Assembly: GCA_963706425.1 (NCBI GenBank)
Contig: CAVPMN010000001.1
Location: 372,001-436,000 of the forward strand
Source: CAVPMN01 sp963706425
GTDB taxonomy: Bacteria; Actinomycetota; Acidimicrobiia; Acidimicrobiales; Acidimicrobilacustridaceae
DNA: 64,000 bases
Direction of reading: 5' to 3'
Position 1 is the stretch's first letter; every line of letters starts with the position of its first letter. Made by a program: the position numbers and the translations under genes. Below the pieces are notes generated by a model, which was given only the letters and a program-made list of their open reading frames with translations, ran no database searches and was not told where the DNA came from. Shown here piece by piece: positions 1 through 8,641 of the stretch.

Positions 1-496
1 ACCAGCTCGGGAGTTCGTGACGGCCCGGCGTCTCGGTCAGCTGGGTCTCGACACCCGTCGCAAGATCGACCACGACGATGTCGGTCTGCTCACGGTCGAC
101 GTACCGCGTGAAGACGATCTTGGTGTTGTCGGGCGACCAACTCGGCTGGAACTCGATGCGGGGCGGACCGGTGACCATCCTCTGGTTGGAGCCATCGGCA
201 TCCATGACATAGATGTCACCGGAGCGACTGAACGCGATCTCCGTGCCGTCAGGCGACCAGCTCGGCTGGCCGGCGCCGGCCGGGTCATCGGTCAGCCGTC
301 GCTCGTCGGTCCCGTCGGGGTTGACGGTGTAGATGTCGGCTGGACCTCCCCGCTCGCTCGTGAAGGCGATGCGGCCGTTGGCTCCGGGGAACGACGCCGA
401 GCCAACGGGCGACGGAGTGATCGATAGCGCGCAAAGGCTGGCTGCGACGAGCGTGATGATCATCGACCACCGACGTCGGCCCACCCGTCTCGTCAT
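1..496 (-). CDS. Secreted PD40/TolB-like beta-propeller protein (C-terminus cut off)
   Basis: The reverse frame opens with ATG at 496 and runs off the window edge after about 165 residues. It has an N-terminal signal sequence (basic start, then MIITLVAASLCALS) followed by WD40-like PD40 repeats. The repeat core is seen as PSWSPDGTEIAFSR and again as PSWSPDNTKIVFTR, with linkers such as DIYVMDADGSNQ. This is the TolB / periplasmic propeller type, usually a secreted sensor or protein-binding domain. The substrate cannot be told. A TolB role in envelope integrity is only one option, since many actinobacterial PD40 proteins are stand-alone. The gene is transcribed away from the acyltransferase end at 538 by only 41 bases, so both may share a transcript. 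Confidence 0.85.
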   Translation of the reverse strand, partial: MTRRVGRRRWSMIITLVAASLCALSITPSPVGSASFPGANGRIAFTSERGGPADIYTVNPDGTDERRLTDDPAGAGQPSWSPDGTEIAFSRSGDIYVMDADGSNQRMVTGPPRIEFQPSWSPDNTKIVFTRYVDREQTDIVVVDLATGVETQLTETPGRHELPSW

Positions 497-537
497 GCGA
501 GCAGCGTAGGCGCGCGGGTGAGGGGGCGGACCGGCGG

Positions 538-1623
538 TCAGGGGCTGGCGGGACGGACGAGATCGGTCGGATCGGGCCGATCGCCTCGGCGGAAGCGGCC
601 GGCGAGCTGGATGCACGGCTGCTCGAGCAGGTGCCACGAGACAAACCCGAGCGCCAACGCGATCACGGAGGCCGACGCCGTGAGTAGGGCCACGTTGGTG
701 ACGCCGGCCATCACCAGGAGCTGCTGCACCGGGAAGCCGTAGAGGTAGGTGCCGTACGAGGGGTCACCGGCGCGGCGGATGGCGACCGCCAACGACGAAC
801 GTTGCATGCCGAGGAAGATGACCAGGTACGACAGGGCCACCACGAAGAGGATGGGCTCACCGACCACGAAGCCGACGGCCACGCCCACCGCCGCGAGACC
901 ACCGGCCAGCGGTGTCCAGGGCAGCGCCTCTTCGAAGAGGAACAGGCACATGCCGGCCAGGAAGAAGGACGCAAGCGGCAGGCCGTCTTCGACGGAGAAT
1001 CCGGCCACGCCGTCGAGCGGCAGGTGCAACACCCGGGCTGCCACGCCGAGCCGGAAGGCGATGAGCGCACCGATGAACAACACCACGACGATCACCCGTC
1101 GGTTGAGCACCCCGATGAGCCCGAGCGCCAGCACGCCGATGTAAGCGACGACCTCGTAGGGGATGGTCCACAGCGAGCCGTTGACCGCTTTGTTCGGATT
1201 GGAATCGAACACGCCCGGCAGCGTGTAGGTGATGTCGAGCAACAGGTTGTGCACCGTGTATTCGAGTGGCCGGCCGGAGAAGTACTCGGAGAGCGACAGG
1301 CTGGTGACGACTGGCCCGAGCACGAAGGCCGCCAGCACGACCACGACGAAGAAGGCCGGGTAGATCCGGGTGAATCGGCGCACGCCGAACGACGACGCCA
1401 CCGGCTTGCGCACCCAGCTCATCGTGATGAGGAACCCGCTGATCACGAAGAAGACACCGACCGCGGTGTGGCCGAGGTTGACGTTCCACTGGCCCATGTC
1501 GGTCGACGGAACGTCGCGCCCGGAGAGGTTGAACGAGTGATGCAGGATCACCGCCAGGGCGGCGACGATGCGGATGAGGTCGAACGCCTGGAAGTGGCGT
1601 CCAGTGGTTCCCGCCGATGACAC
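538..1623 (-). CDS. Acyltransferase 3 family membrane protein (OafA/YrhL-like)
   Basis: This 361-residue polytopic membrane protein is of the acyltransferase-3 family, which O-acylates surface sugars, antibiotics or lipids. The early motif FDLIRIVAALAVILHHSF carries the family's catalytic-type H in helix 1. VGVFFVISGFLITMSW is the second conserved block, and about ten hydrophobic segments follow. The start is GTG at 1623. A TACTCT box ends seven bases upstream and there is no Shine-Dalgarno, which fits a leaderless message. The next gene upstream (sulfatase) ends 57 bases away on the same strand. The acceptor is unknown, as no glycan cluster is adjacent. Confidence 0.9.
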   Translation of the reverse strand: MSSAGTTGRHFQAFDLIRIVAALAVILHHSFNLSGRDVPSTDMGQWNVNLGHTAVGVFFVISGFLITMSWVRKPVASSFGVRRFTRIYPAFFVVVVLAAFVLGPVVTSLSLSEYFSGRPLEYTVHNLLLDITYTLPGVFDSNPNKAVNGSLWTIPYEVVAYIGVLALGLIGVLNRRVIVVVLFIGALIAFRLGVAARVLHLPLDGVAGFSVEDGLPLASFFLAGMCLFLFEEALPWTPLAGGLAAVGVAVGFVVGEPILFVVALSYLVIFLGMQRSSLAVAIRRAGDPSYGTYLYGFPVQQLLVMAGVTNVALLTASASVIALALGFVSWHLLEQPCIQLAGRFRRGDRPDPTDLVRPASP

Positions 1624-1680
1624 GGCCGGCAGAGTATCGGCAGGTGCAGGTCCGTGCGGGTATTGCGGCGATCCGCGAGG

Positions 1681-4460
1681 TCAGGCGGGGCGGAGGGTGG
1701 CATCGGCGACGAACACCGCGCCGGGCTCGAGCACCAGCGGTGTGGCGGTGGCCTTGAGCTGGTCGTCCCACCATCGGGTGCGCCACGCACCGGCGGGATG
1801 GCTGAACCGAACGGTGTACGAACCGGGGATCAGGTTGGGCAGGACGTAGGTGCCATCGGGCCCGGTCGTCGTTCGCGCCACCGTGAAGCGGTCGACGAAG
1901 GCGCGCACCTCGATGCCGGCGACCGGCGTGCCATCAGTACGACTGGTGACCACGCCGGCCACCGAGGGCACCGCTGCCTTCGGCGTGAGCGCCACGTCGA
2001 GGGCTCCCTCGGTCGCGTCGAGCGGAATCGGGACGGAGGTCGGGATGGTCGACCGATTCGGCCACCACTGCAGCCGATAGACCCCCGCTGGGTCGTGTAG
2101 TCGCATGGTCCAGGTCACGTCGGGGTCGACGTCGGCGATCGTCCATCGCCCGGCGCTGTCGGTCTTGGCTGACCGGGTGCGCACGCCGGCGGTGTAGAGA
2201 CCGACGGAGATGCCGGCAAGGGGCTCACTGGTGACGATGTCGGTGACCGAGCCCGCAAGGTCGACCGGCGGGTCGGGTACCGGGGTGCAGATCAGACCCT
2301 CCTCCGCCGTGCAGCGGAACGGGCGGGTCTGCGTGACGGTGGGGTCGTCGTCGAGCTGGGAGCCGGTGGCGCTAGCCAGCACCACACCGGGGGCGGGGGC
2401 GCGCCGACGCCGGTGACCTCCACGTCGAACGTCTCGGTCTCCTCGAGCCAGGCATCGGGCCGCACCAACACCGGGATGACGCCGGCCGCCGCTCCAGGCT
2501 CGAGCACGATCGTGCCAGCCGAGGCGGCGACATCGGGCTGGCTCGTGGTGCCGCGCACCACGCGGTAAGAGATCGAGGTGGGTTCGCCCACCGGCTCGGC
2601 GAGGGTGACCGGGAACCGCAAGGTGCGGGCGGCATTGTGCCCTTCGACTACCTGCACGTCACCGATCGCCACGAGGCCCGTGCAGCACAACCGGTCGACG
2701 ATGGCGACGGTTCCGACGGGTCGACGGAGCGAGAGTGTCGTGTCGCCACTCGAGCTGGCCTCGATCGTGACGGCGATCGACTCGGGCTGCGGCTCGTCGA
2801 TCGCGTCCGCCCGGATGTCGACGGGGATATGTCCAAGCACCTCGCCTGCGGGGATGACGACACTGCCATGGGCGGGCGGGGCGTAGTCGGCGCCGATCTG
2901 CGCAGCCGGTGCGGCACCGCTGGCCAGCGTGAAGTCCACGGTGACCGGTGCGCTCGTCGGCTGGCTCAGGGTCACCGGTAGCTCGACCGTGCGCTGTCCG
3001 TCGCCGGGTTCGTGCACGGTGATGTCGCCTACTGACACTTCAGCCGACGGGAGGCATGGTTTGCCCTGGTTGCGCATCGTCTCGAGCTGAGCCGCCAGGT
3101 CGGCGCGCAGTGCTGCGTTCGTGGCGTCGGCGGCGATGCTGTCGAGCTCGAACGGATCGACGGTGAGGTCGTAGAGCTCGTCGGTGCCGTCGCTCCATCG
3201 GATGTACTTGTGCGTCCCGCTGTAGAGCGCGTCGAAACACCTGGCCAGCTTGTCGGCCGCGCTCTCGACCAGCACCGGCCCGCCGCGTGCCGTCGGATCA
3301 GCGACCAAGGCCCGCAGATCGATACCGTCGACGACCCGGGTCGGAGCCGCACCGGCCAGAGCGGCGATGGTGACCGCCAGATCGATGTTGGCGGCAGGCA
3401 CGTCGACCACCTCGCCCGCCGGAAAGCCCGGTCCGCCGACGAGCAGCGGCACATCGATGGAGGGCTGATAGGGCAGGCTCTTCGACCGCAGGCGATGCTG
3501 ACCGACCACATAGCCGTTGTCGGAGGTGAACATCACGACGGTGTTGTCGAGCTCGCCCGTCTCCTGCAGCGTCGTCCGCAGCGTCGCCATGAGCTCGTCG
3601 ACCGCGAGCAGCGACTCGAGTTGCGCCTGGTGGAACGCGCGGAGCTGTTCCAGCTCGCGTGGGCCGATCGGGGGGAGCGCCGAGATCAGCGGCGCCTTGT
3701 CCGACACGTCGAGCTCGTTGATGGCCGGGTCGGCGGGCAGCGGCTCGCCGGCGAAGGCCCCTTCGTGTCGGGGTGCCGGGATCGGCAAGCCACCGACGTC
3801 GTTGTGCGGAGCCACCGAGTTGACGAGCAGGAAGAACGGCTGGCCCTCGCCGGCGAACCGGCGGATGGTGTCGGCCGATCGTCGGGCGAACACATCGGTG
3901 GCATAGTCCTCCGGCGCCGACCCATACGGCACGAGCTCGCCATCGTCGACGATCGTGTAGTCGTAGTAGGCGGTGCCGCCCTTGGCCTGCCACGAGTCCC
4001 AGCCCGGCGGCACGCCCGTCGCCGCGTGGTAGCCGACCATCGCCTTCCCGATCAGGCCAGTGCGATAGCCCGCCTCCTGCAACCAGACCGGCAAGGCGTC
4101 GCCGTGGTCGAGCGCGTACATGCCGCCCATCGGGGGCCGGTTGTCGTAGACGCCGTGGTGCTTCGAGTACTGACCCGTGAGCAAGGCGGCGTGGGCCGGG
4201 CAGCACAGCGGGTTCACCACGATCGAGTCGCTGAAGGTCGTGCCGCCCTCGGCGAGCCAGTCGAGCGTCTGGGGCATGACGCGCAGCAGATCGCTGGTCT
4301 GATCGTCGGTCATGACCACGACGATGTTGGGGCGTACGCCCGCGTCGGCGGGCGGGTCGACAGGACCGGCTTGTGCGATCGCGGTCGAGGGCAGGACGGC
4401 GGCGAGGAGCGCTGCGATCAATGTCACCGCCAGACGCGTGCGCAACCCGCCAACCCCCAT
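1681..4460 (-). CDS. Secreted sulfatase-like protein with Calx-beta and Cna-B-like repeats, frameshifted near 2388-2400
   Basis: The first frame (4460 to about 2400) gives a signal peptide (LAVTLIAALLAAVLPSTAIAQA), then an alkaline-phosphatase/sulfatase fold starting PNIVVVMTDDQ. The metal/active-site region reads NPLCCPAHAALLTGQYS, and SDNGYVVGQHRL is present. Two Calx-beta domains follow at about residues 460-690. The second frame (about 2388 to 1681) carries two carboxypeptidase-regulatory (Cna-B-like) repeats, each with a YR/WR..WW motif. Adding one base in a C-rich run joins both frames into exactly 926 residues, so I read this as one gene. The FGly motif is CCPAH instead of CxPxR, so conversion to formylglycine is doubtful. 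It could be a phosphodiesterase-like relative. It is secreted, and the substrate is unknown. Confidence 0.8.
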
Positions 4461-4554
4461 CCCTTGTTGCAGTGTGATCGGCCAAGGGTACCGAGGCGGT
4501 CAGCACGCACTGCATCGCGACGATCGCCATCGCAGGCGGGAGCAGGACCGAAGG

Positions 4555-5061
4555 TCAGCTGCCGAACCAGCCGGGGGCCTCGCTCAGGTCGTAGGGATCG
4601 GCGGGCAGGTAGCGGTCGCTCACCTGCCAGCCGTCGTCCGACTCCTCGAGCAGGACGTAGGCCACGATCTCGGAGAACGGCGGCCCGAGCCCGTAGACGG
4701 CTCGGCCGGCGCCGACCTGCTGCTCGACCGAACAGAAGCCGTCGAGCGGGTACGAAGGGTCGTACTCGGACGGGCACGCGCCCAGGTAGCCGGCCACATC
4801 GGCCAAGTCGGGATCAGCAGCCAGCCAGGAAGCCAACGCGTCGTCGATCGTGGTGAGGGGCGGCGGCGTCGAGCTCGGGGCGACGGTCGTGCTCGACGGG
4901 CTGGTGATCGACGAGCTCGACGTCGTCGTGGAGTCCGCCCCATCATCCGAGCTCGAACAGCCGGCGAGCAGGATCGTGGCGACGCCGACGGCGATGCACC
5001 AGCGCAACGCCGGCGGCACGACTCGCGGGCGATCGACCACGACGCACGTGATGGCAGCCAT
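4555..5061 (-). CDS. Small secreted lipoprotein of unknown function
   Basis: This 168-residue protein has a lipobox (ATILLAGC) near residue 30, then a Ser/Thr linker of about 35 residues, then a roughly 95-residue globular part with two Cys (GACPSEY, DGFCSVEQ) that could form a disulfide. I do not recognise the family. I chose ATG at 5061 over an open-frame extension to 5169 because a TACGGT -10 box lies six bases upstream (5068-5073) and the extension lacks membrane or lipobox logic. It is transcribed divergently from the membrane protein at 5153. Confidence 0.75.
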   Translation of the reverse strand: MAAITCVVVDRPRVVPPALRWCIAVGVATILLAGCSSSDDGADSTTTSSSSITSPSSTTVAPSSTPPPLTTIDDALASWLAADPDLADVAGYLGACPSEYDPSYPLDGFCSVEQQVGAGRAVYGLGPPFSEIVAYVLLEESDDGWQVSDRYLPADPYDLSEAPGWFGS

Positions 5062-5067
5062 CTCCGC

Positions 5068-5073
5068 ACCGTA
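5068..5073 (-). promoter_or_regulatory. -10 box for a leaderless transcript of the lipoprotein gene
   Basis: TACGGT on the reverse strand lies six bases before the ATG at 5061. This matches TANNNT placed so that transcription would begin on the start codon. No clear -35 hexamer is visible. Confidence 0.4.
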
Positions 5074-5152
5074 GCGGCGCTCGGCAATCCGACGCGGCCG
5101 GCATGTCTTTACTACGCTCGCATCTCGACACACCTGGTTGAGGGGGAACGCC

Positions 5153-5821
5153 GTGAGGGTGTCGCGCATTGTTCTGCTGGTTGCGACGATCGGTTGGATC
5201 GTCCTCTACTCCGGCGGGTTCGTCGCTCTCGGAAGCTCCGTGCCGACGGTGGAGTCGACCGGCGACGAGATCCTCACCTGGTTCACGGACAACCAGGCCA
5301 ACGCCCGGGCCTACGCCTGGACCTCGACATTCGCGTTCCTCGCCCTCGTGGTGTTCGGAGGTCAGATCGCCGCGCTGTTGCCGAAGCCGAACCGATACAT
5401 CTTTCTCGGCGGAGTGCTCGGTTGGGCGATAACCGCACAGGTTCAGGCATGGATCTGGGCGGGGCTCGCGTTGCGGCCCGAGGGTCTCGATCCAGCCACC
5501 GCGGGAACGATCTTCGACATCTCTGCCTACTGGGGACCGCTGATCAACGGCGCCACGATGGCGATGGCCGCAGCGGTGGCCGCGGTTGGATTCGGGCCGC
5601 GACCGACCATCCCTCGCTGGCTGACGTGGCTGAGCGCGCTGTTCTTCGTCGAGCAGGGCATCGAGACCGTGACGGTGTTCGGCGAGAGCGGCTTCTTCGC
5701 TCCGGGCGGCGCCATGAACCTCTACCTCGGTGGCGTCATCGGCATGGCGTGGGTGATCGGTGTGCTCGTGTGGGGCTATCAGCGGCTGGGGGCAGCAAGC
5801 CCGTCGACGACTGTGGGATGA
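5153..5821 (+). CDS. Multi-pass membrane protein of unknown function
   Basis: This 222-residue protein has about six hydrophobic segments (for example IVLLVATIGWIVLYSGGFVA, FAFLALVVFGGQIAAL, NLYLGGVIGMAWVIGVLVWG). Between segments one and two is an acidic loop (ESTGDEILTWFTDNQ). I do not recognise a family. Bacterial DUF4386-like small membrane proteins look broadly similar, but I cannot confirm that. The GTG at 5153 is preferred over TTG at 5138 because AGGGGG (5141-5146) sits six bases before it. tRNA-Leu follows on the opposite strand 15 bases after the stop. Confidence 0.75.
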   Translation: MRVSRIVLLVATIGWIVLYSGGFVALGSSVPTVESTGDEILTWFTDNQANARAYAWTSTFAFLALVVFGGQIAALLPKPNRYIFLGGVLGWAITAQVQAWIWAGLALRPEGLDPATAGTIFDISAYWGPLINGATMAMAAAVAAVGFGPRPTIPRWLTWLSALFFVEQGIETVTVFGESGFFAPGGAMNLYLGGVIGMAWVIGVLVWGYQRLGAASPSTTVG

Positions 5822-5836
5822 CCTACACGAACGGCG

Positions 5837-5918
5837 TGCCCGGGGTGGGAGTCGAACCCACACGCCTTTCGGCCGGCGGTTTTAAGCCGCCTGCGTCTGC
5901 CGGTTTCGCCACCCGGGC
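5837..5918 (-). tRNA. tRNA-Leu (anticodon TAA)
   Basis: The reverse strand folds as a class II tRNA. The acceptor arms GCCCGGG and CCCGGGC pair fully, and the discriminator is A. The anticodon stem GGCGG/CCGCC encloses loop CTTAAAA with anticodon TAA. There is a long variable arm, and the T arm contains GGTTCGA. The 3' CCA is not encoded. The 5' half overlaps the 3' end of the coding frame that begins at 6250. Confidence 0.95.
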
Positions 5919-6250
5919 CCGGGGGTCACGGTAGCCCCGAGGGCGTTGTCGGAACGCTCGATGGCCTGCCAGAGCGTGGTGCGGCAGTGGTCGGCCTGAC
6001 TGCCGGTGAGTCGGTTGGTGGCCACCACACCTTCGATCATGTCGCCGAGCACCGCCAGCCACGGCCGACCCTTCAACTGCACCGAGACGGTGGCCCCGCC
6101 GCCGCTGGTGCGACGCAGGGACCGCTCGGCCCCGGCCAACCGCGGCGGGCTGCGAAAGCCGGGGACCTCGAGCCCGGCCGCTCGACAGGCGTGACCGAGT
6201 GCGCGTGCCGCGGCGGCGAATCGGAGGGCGGTGGCTTCCATCGCAACCAT
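5882..6250 (-). CDS. Conserved hypothetical protein, 3' end inside tRNA-Leu
   Basis: This protein of about 122 residues has no function I recognise. The N-terminal part reads LRFAAAARALGHACRAAGLE, followed by VPGFRSPPRL, a basic short segment, a beta-rich part (ATVSVQLKGRPWLAVLGDMI) and a helical end. Codon use is normal for the window, which supports it being real. The last roughly 12 codons and the TAA stop lie in tRNA-Leu; the stop uses the anticodon-loop bases. The start is uncertain: ATG 6250, ATG 6241 or GTG 6265, none with a strong ribosome site. It is divergent from the nuclease-like gene at 6346. Confidence 0.65.
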   Translation of the reverse strand: MVAMEATALRFAAAARALGHACRAAGLEVPGFRSPPRLAGAERSLRRTSGGGATVSVQLKGRPWLAVLGDMIEGVVATNRLTGSQADHCRTTLWQAIERSDNALGATVTPGPGWRNRQTQAA

Positions 6251-6333
6251 TGTGCCGACGACCACTGACAGCCAACCGGCCGGCGCTGGCCCGGCAGTCG
6301 CCCGTGGTCCCGATTCCTGTCACCCTCGCTCCG

Positions 6334-6339
6334 TATGCT
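6334..6339 (+). promoter_or_regulatory. -10 box for a leaderless transcript of the RecB-like gene
   Basis: TATGCT ends six bases before the ATG at 6346, and no Shine-Dalgarno is present between them. This spacing places the expected start of transcription on the A of ATG. Confidence 0.45.
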
Positions 6340-6345
6340 CCGACC

Positions 6346-7326
6346 ATGGCGATCGAGGCCCCCACCGAGGCACTGCTCAACCCGGCCCAACAGGCGGTGC
6401 TCGATCTGCTCGGCGCCCCGCCCGACGAGCGCCCCACCTTCGCCCGCGACCTGCGAGACGACCTGCTCGCCGACCTCGAGGCCGCCCTCCTCCCCCTGCT
6501 CGACACCCTGCCCGACGACGACACGCTGTTCGTGTCCAAACGCCATCTCACCCAGGTGCACGGCTGCCCGCAGAACTACCTGGCCGAACGCGACGAGCCC
6601 TTCAGCTGGTCGGCCCCGCTGGCCCGTGGGACGGTGGCCCACAAGGCCATCGAGTTGTCGGTCAACTGGCGAGGCGACACCACGCCCGCCGAGCTGGTCG
6701 ACGAATCAGTCGCTCGCCTGAGCGAGGGCATGTCGGGCCTGGCCGACTGGCTGCAGACCCGGTCCGAGGCCGACCTGGCCGAGGTGCGGGGGGTGGCCAA
6801 CGAGCGGGTCACGATGTTCCTCGAGTGCTTCCCGCCGCTGAAACGGCAGTGGACGCCGGTCACCGAGGCACCCGTGCGCATCGAGCTGTTCGACGCCCGG
6901 GTCGTGCTGTCCGGACGCATCGACCTGTCGCTCGGGCGACCCCAGGGCGACACGGCGGGCAAGGTCATCATCGATCTGAAGACCGGCGGGTTCTCGGCTG
7001 CCCACCTCGACGACCTGCGCTTCTACGCGCTGCTCGACACCCTGCGTCTCGGCACGCCTCCGCGGCTGCTCGCGTCCTACTACCTCGACAACGGTCGGGC
7101 CCATGTCGAGCAGGTCACCGTCGAGCTGCTGCACACCGCGCTGGCGCGCACCGTCGACGGCGTCGCCCGCATTGTCGACCTGGTGCACGGCGACGGCAAA
7201 GCCGCCCGTCGGCCGGGCCGAAGCTGCCGATGGTGCCCGGCGCTCACCGACTGCGCCGACGGCCGGGCCCACCTCGATGGCACCGCCCTCGACCTCAGCC
7301 CCGAAGGAGGCGACGACCTCAGCTGA
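6346..7326 (+). CDS. RecB-like PD-(D/E)XK nuclease-family protein
   Basis: This 326-residue protein resembles the C-terminal nuclease domain of RecB/AddB and Cas4-like proteins. An early Cys sits in HGCPQNYLAE. The conserved His lies in GTVAHKAIEL. The nuclease core has the acid pair GRIDLSL and IIDLKTGG (D...DxK). A C-terminal Cys cluster, CRWCPALTDC, together with the early Cys could bind an iron-sulfur cluster as in AddB. The start at 6346 is set by the TATGCT box, and an upstream in-frame extension has no promoter logic. Helicase motifs are absent, so it is a stand-alone nuclease-fold protein, as is common in Actinobacteria. It ends tail-to-tail with the MFS gene with an eight-base overlap. 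Confidence 0.85.
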   Translation: MAIEAPTEALLNPAQQAVLDLLGAPPDERPTFARDLRDDLLADLEAALLPLLDTLPDDDTLFVSKRHLTQVHGCPQNYLAERDEPFSWSAPLARGTVAHKAIELSVNWRGDTTPAELVDESVARLSEGMSGLADWLQTRSEADLAEVRGVANERVTMFLECFPPLKRQWTPVTEAPVRIELFDARVVLSGRIDLSLGRPQGDTAGKVIIDLKTGGFSAAHLDDLRFYALLDTLRLGTPPRLLASYYLDNGRAHVEQVTVELLHTALARTVDGVARIVDLVHGDGKAARRPGRSCRWCPALTDCADGRAHLDGTALDLSPEGGDDLS

Positions 7327-8599
7327 CCACCACCGGCTGCTCGGGCGCAGGGGGGGTGGCGCCTTCGTCGTCCATGTGGCGCATCAGATCGGTGCCGAAG
7401 CGCAACCAGGCGCATACGCCGAGGAACAACACGCCCGCCCCCGCCACCGTGACACGGGGGCCGATCAGCTCGACCAACAGGCCTTGCAGCAGCGCGCCGA
7501 CGGGCAGGGCCGCCGTCAGCAGCATCACGTAGAGGGCGATCACCTTGCCGCGCATGGTCTCGTCGACCTGCAGCTGGATGGTGGTGTTGAGCGTGGAGGC
7601 GATGGCGAGGTAGGCACCACCCGCCGCCATCAGCGCGAACAGGCCGAGCACGTAGACGGGGGCCAGGCCGAACGCCACGATGGCGATGCCGTACACGGTG
7701 ACTCCGCCCGTGACGAGCACCGACCGGCGCAGGCCTGAGCCCGGCCCGGCGATGATCGGTGCGGCGAGCACCGAACCGACCCCGAGCGCGGCACCCAACA
7801 GGCCATAGGCCAGGTCGCCCACCTCGAACACGTCTTCGGCGAACACCACGAGCAGCTGGAACACCGGGCTGCCGAGCGCACCGAGCGCCAGCACGATCAC
7901 GAAGCAGGCGATGATGCCGGGAAAGCCGCGCACGTAGCCGAAGCTGCTGGCGAACGCCCGCCACACTCCGGGCCCGTCCGCCGCGGCCGACTTGTCGAGG
8001 CGGGGCACCCGGATGGCGAGCAGCGCACCGATCACCGCCACGAACGACAGGGCGTTGAGGAGAAACGCCCAGCTGACCCCGACGGCCAGCACCAGCCCGC
8101 CGATGGCGGGGCCGAACGCACGCGCCGCGTTGAACTGGGTCGAGTTGAGCGTCACCGCGTTGAGCAACACCTCGCGAGGCACCAGCTCGCTCACGAACGC
8201 CTGCCACGACGGGATGTTGATGCCGGCGATCAGGCTGCTCACCGCCACCAACCCGATGATCACCACCAGGTTGCGCACCCCCGCGCTCCACACCGCCCAA
8301 AGGGCCAGGGCCACGCCGGCCTGGCCCGCCTGGGTGACGAGCAGCACGGTGCGCCGGTGGAAGCGATCGGCGATCGACCCGCCGAGCGGCCCCATCAGCA
8401 CGACGGGCAGGAACTGCAAGAAGCCGGCCACCCCCACCCAGGCTGCGCTGCCGGTGATGTTGAACACCACGAAGGGGATGGTGATGTTCTGGATCCAGCT
8501 GCCCGAGTTCGACAGCAGGGCCCCGGTCCAGAAGAGGGCGAAGTTGCGGTAGCGGAAGGCGGTGAGGGCTTGTCGCAGCCCTGGCCGAGGCGCAGTCAC
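7319..8599 (-). CDS. MFS exporter (EntS/MFS_3-like)
   Basis: This 426-residue, 12-helix major facilitator belongs to the group containing enterobactin exporter EntS and macrolide efflux proteins. The start region FRYRNFALFWTGALLSNSGSW is typical, and the loop motif GGSIADRFHRRTV (motif A) lies between helices 2 and 3. The cargo is unknown, and no biosynthetic genes are adjacent. The GTG start at 8599 has TAGCCT eight bases upstream. It is divergent from the acyltransferase gene at 8642, with only 42 bases between starts. Confidence 0.9.
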   Translation of the reverse strand: MTAPRPGLRQALTAFRYRNFALFWTGALLSNSGSWIQNITIPFVVFNITGSAAWVGVAGFLQFLPVVLMGPLGGSIADRFHRRTVLLVTQAGQAGVALALWAVWSAGVRNLVVIIGLVAVSSLIAGINIPSWQAFVSELVPREVLLNAVTLNSTQFNAARAFGPAIGGLVLAVGVSWAFLLNALSFVAVIGALLAIRVPRLDKSAAADGPGVWRAFASSFGYVRGFPGIIACFVIVLALGALGSPVFQLLVVFAEDVFEVGDLAYGLLGAALGVGSVLAAPIIAGPGSGLRRSVLVTGGVTVYGIAIVAFGLAPVYVLGLFALMAAGGAYLAIASTLNTTIQLQVDETMRGKVIALYVMLLTAALPVGALLQGLLVELIGPRVTVAGAGVLFLGVCAWLRFGTDLMRHMDDEGATPPAPEQPVVVS

Positions 8600-8628
8600 T
8601 GCGGGCGAGGCTACCGGCGCCTCTCCCC

Positions 8629-8634
8629 TACGAT
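8629..8634 (+). promoter_or_regulatory. -10 box for the acyltransferase operon
   Basis: TACGAT lies seven bases before the ATG at 8642, so the message is probably leaderless. The 42-base gap to the MFS start leaves room only for back-to-back core promoters. Confidence 0.4.
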
Positions 8635-8641
8635 ACGGGGC

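Noticed and set aside
3210..4856. Long open frame (548 codons) on the plus strand
   Set aside because: It lies antisense to the sulfatase and lipoprotein genes, has Arg/His/Gln-rich low-complexity translation and no domain, as expected for the shadow of a high-GC gene.
5837..5918. Integration (att) site at tRNA-Leu
   Set aside because: No integrase gene and no repeated tRNA 3' end were seen nearby.
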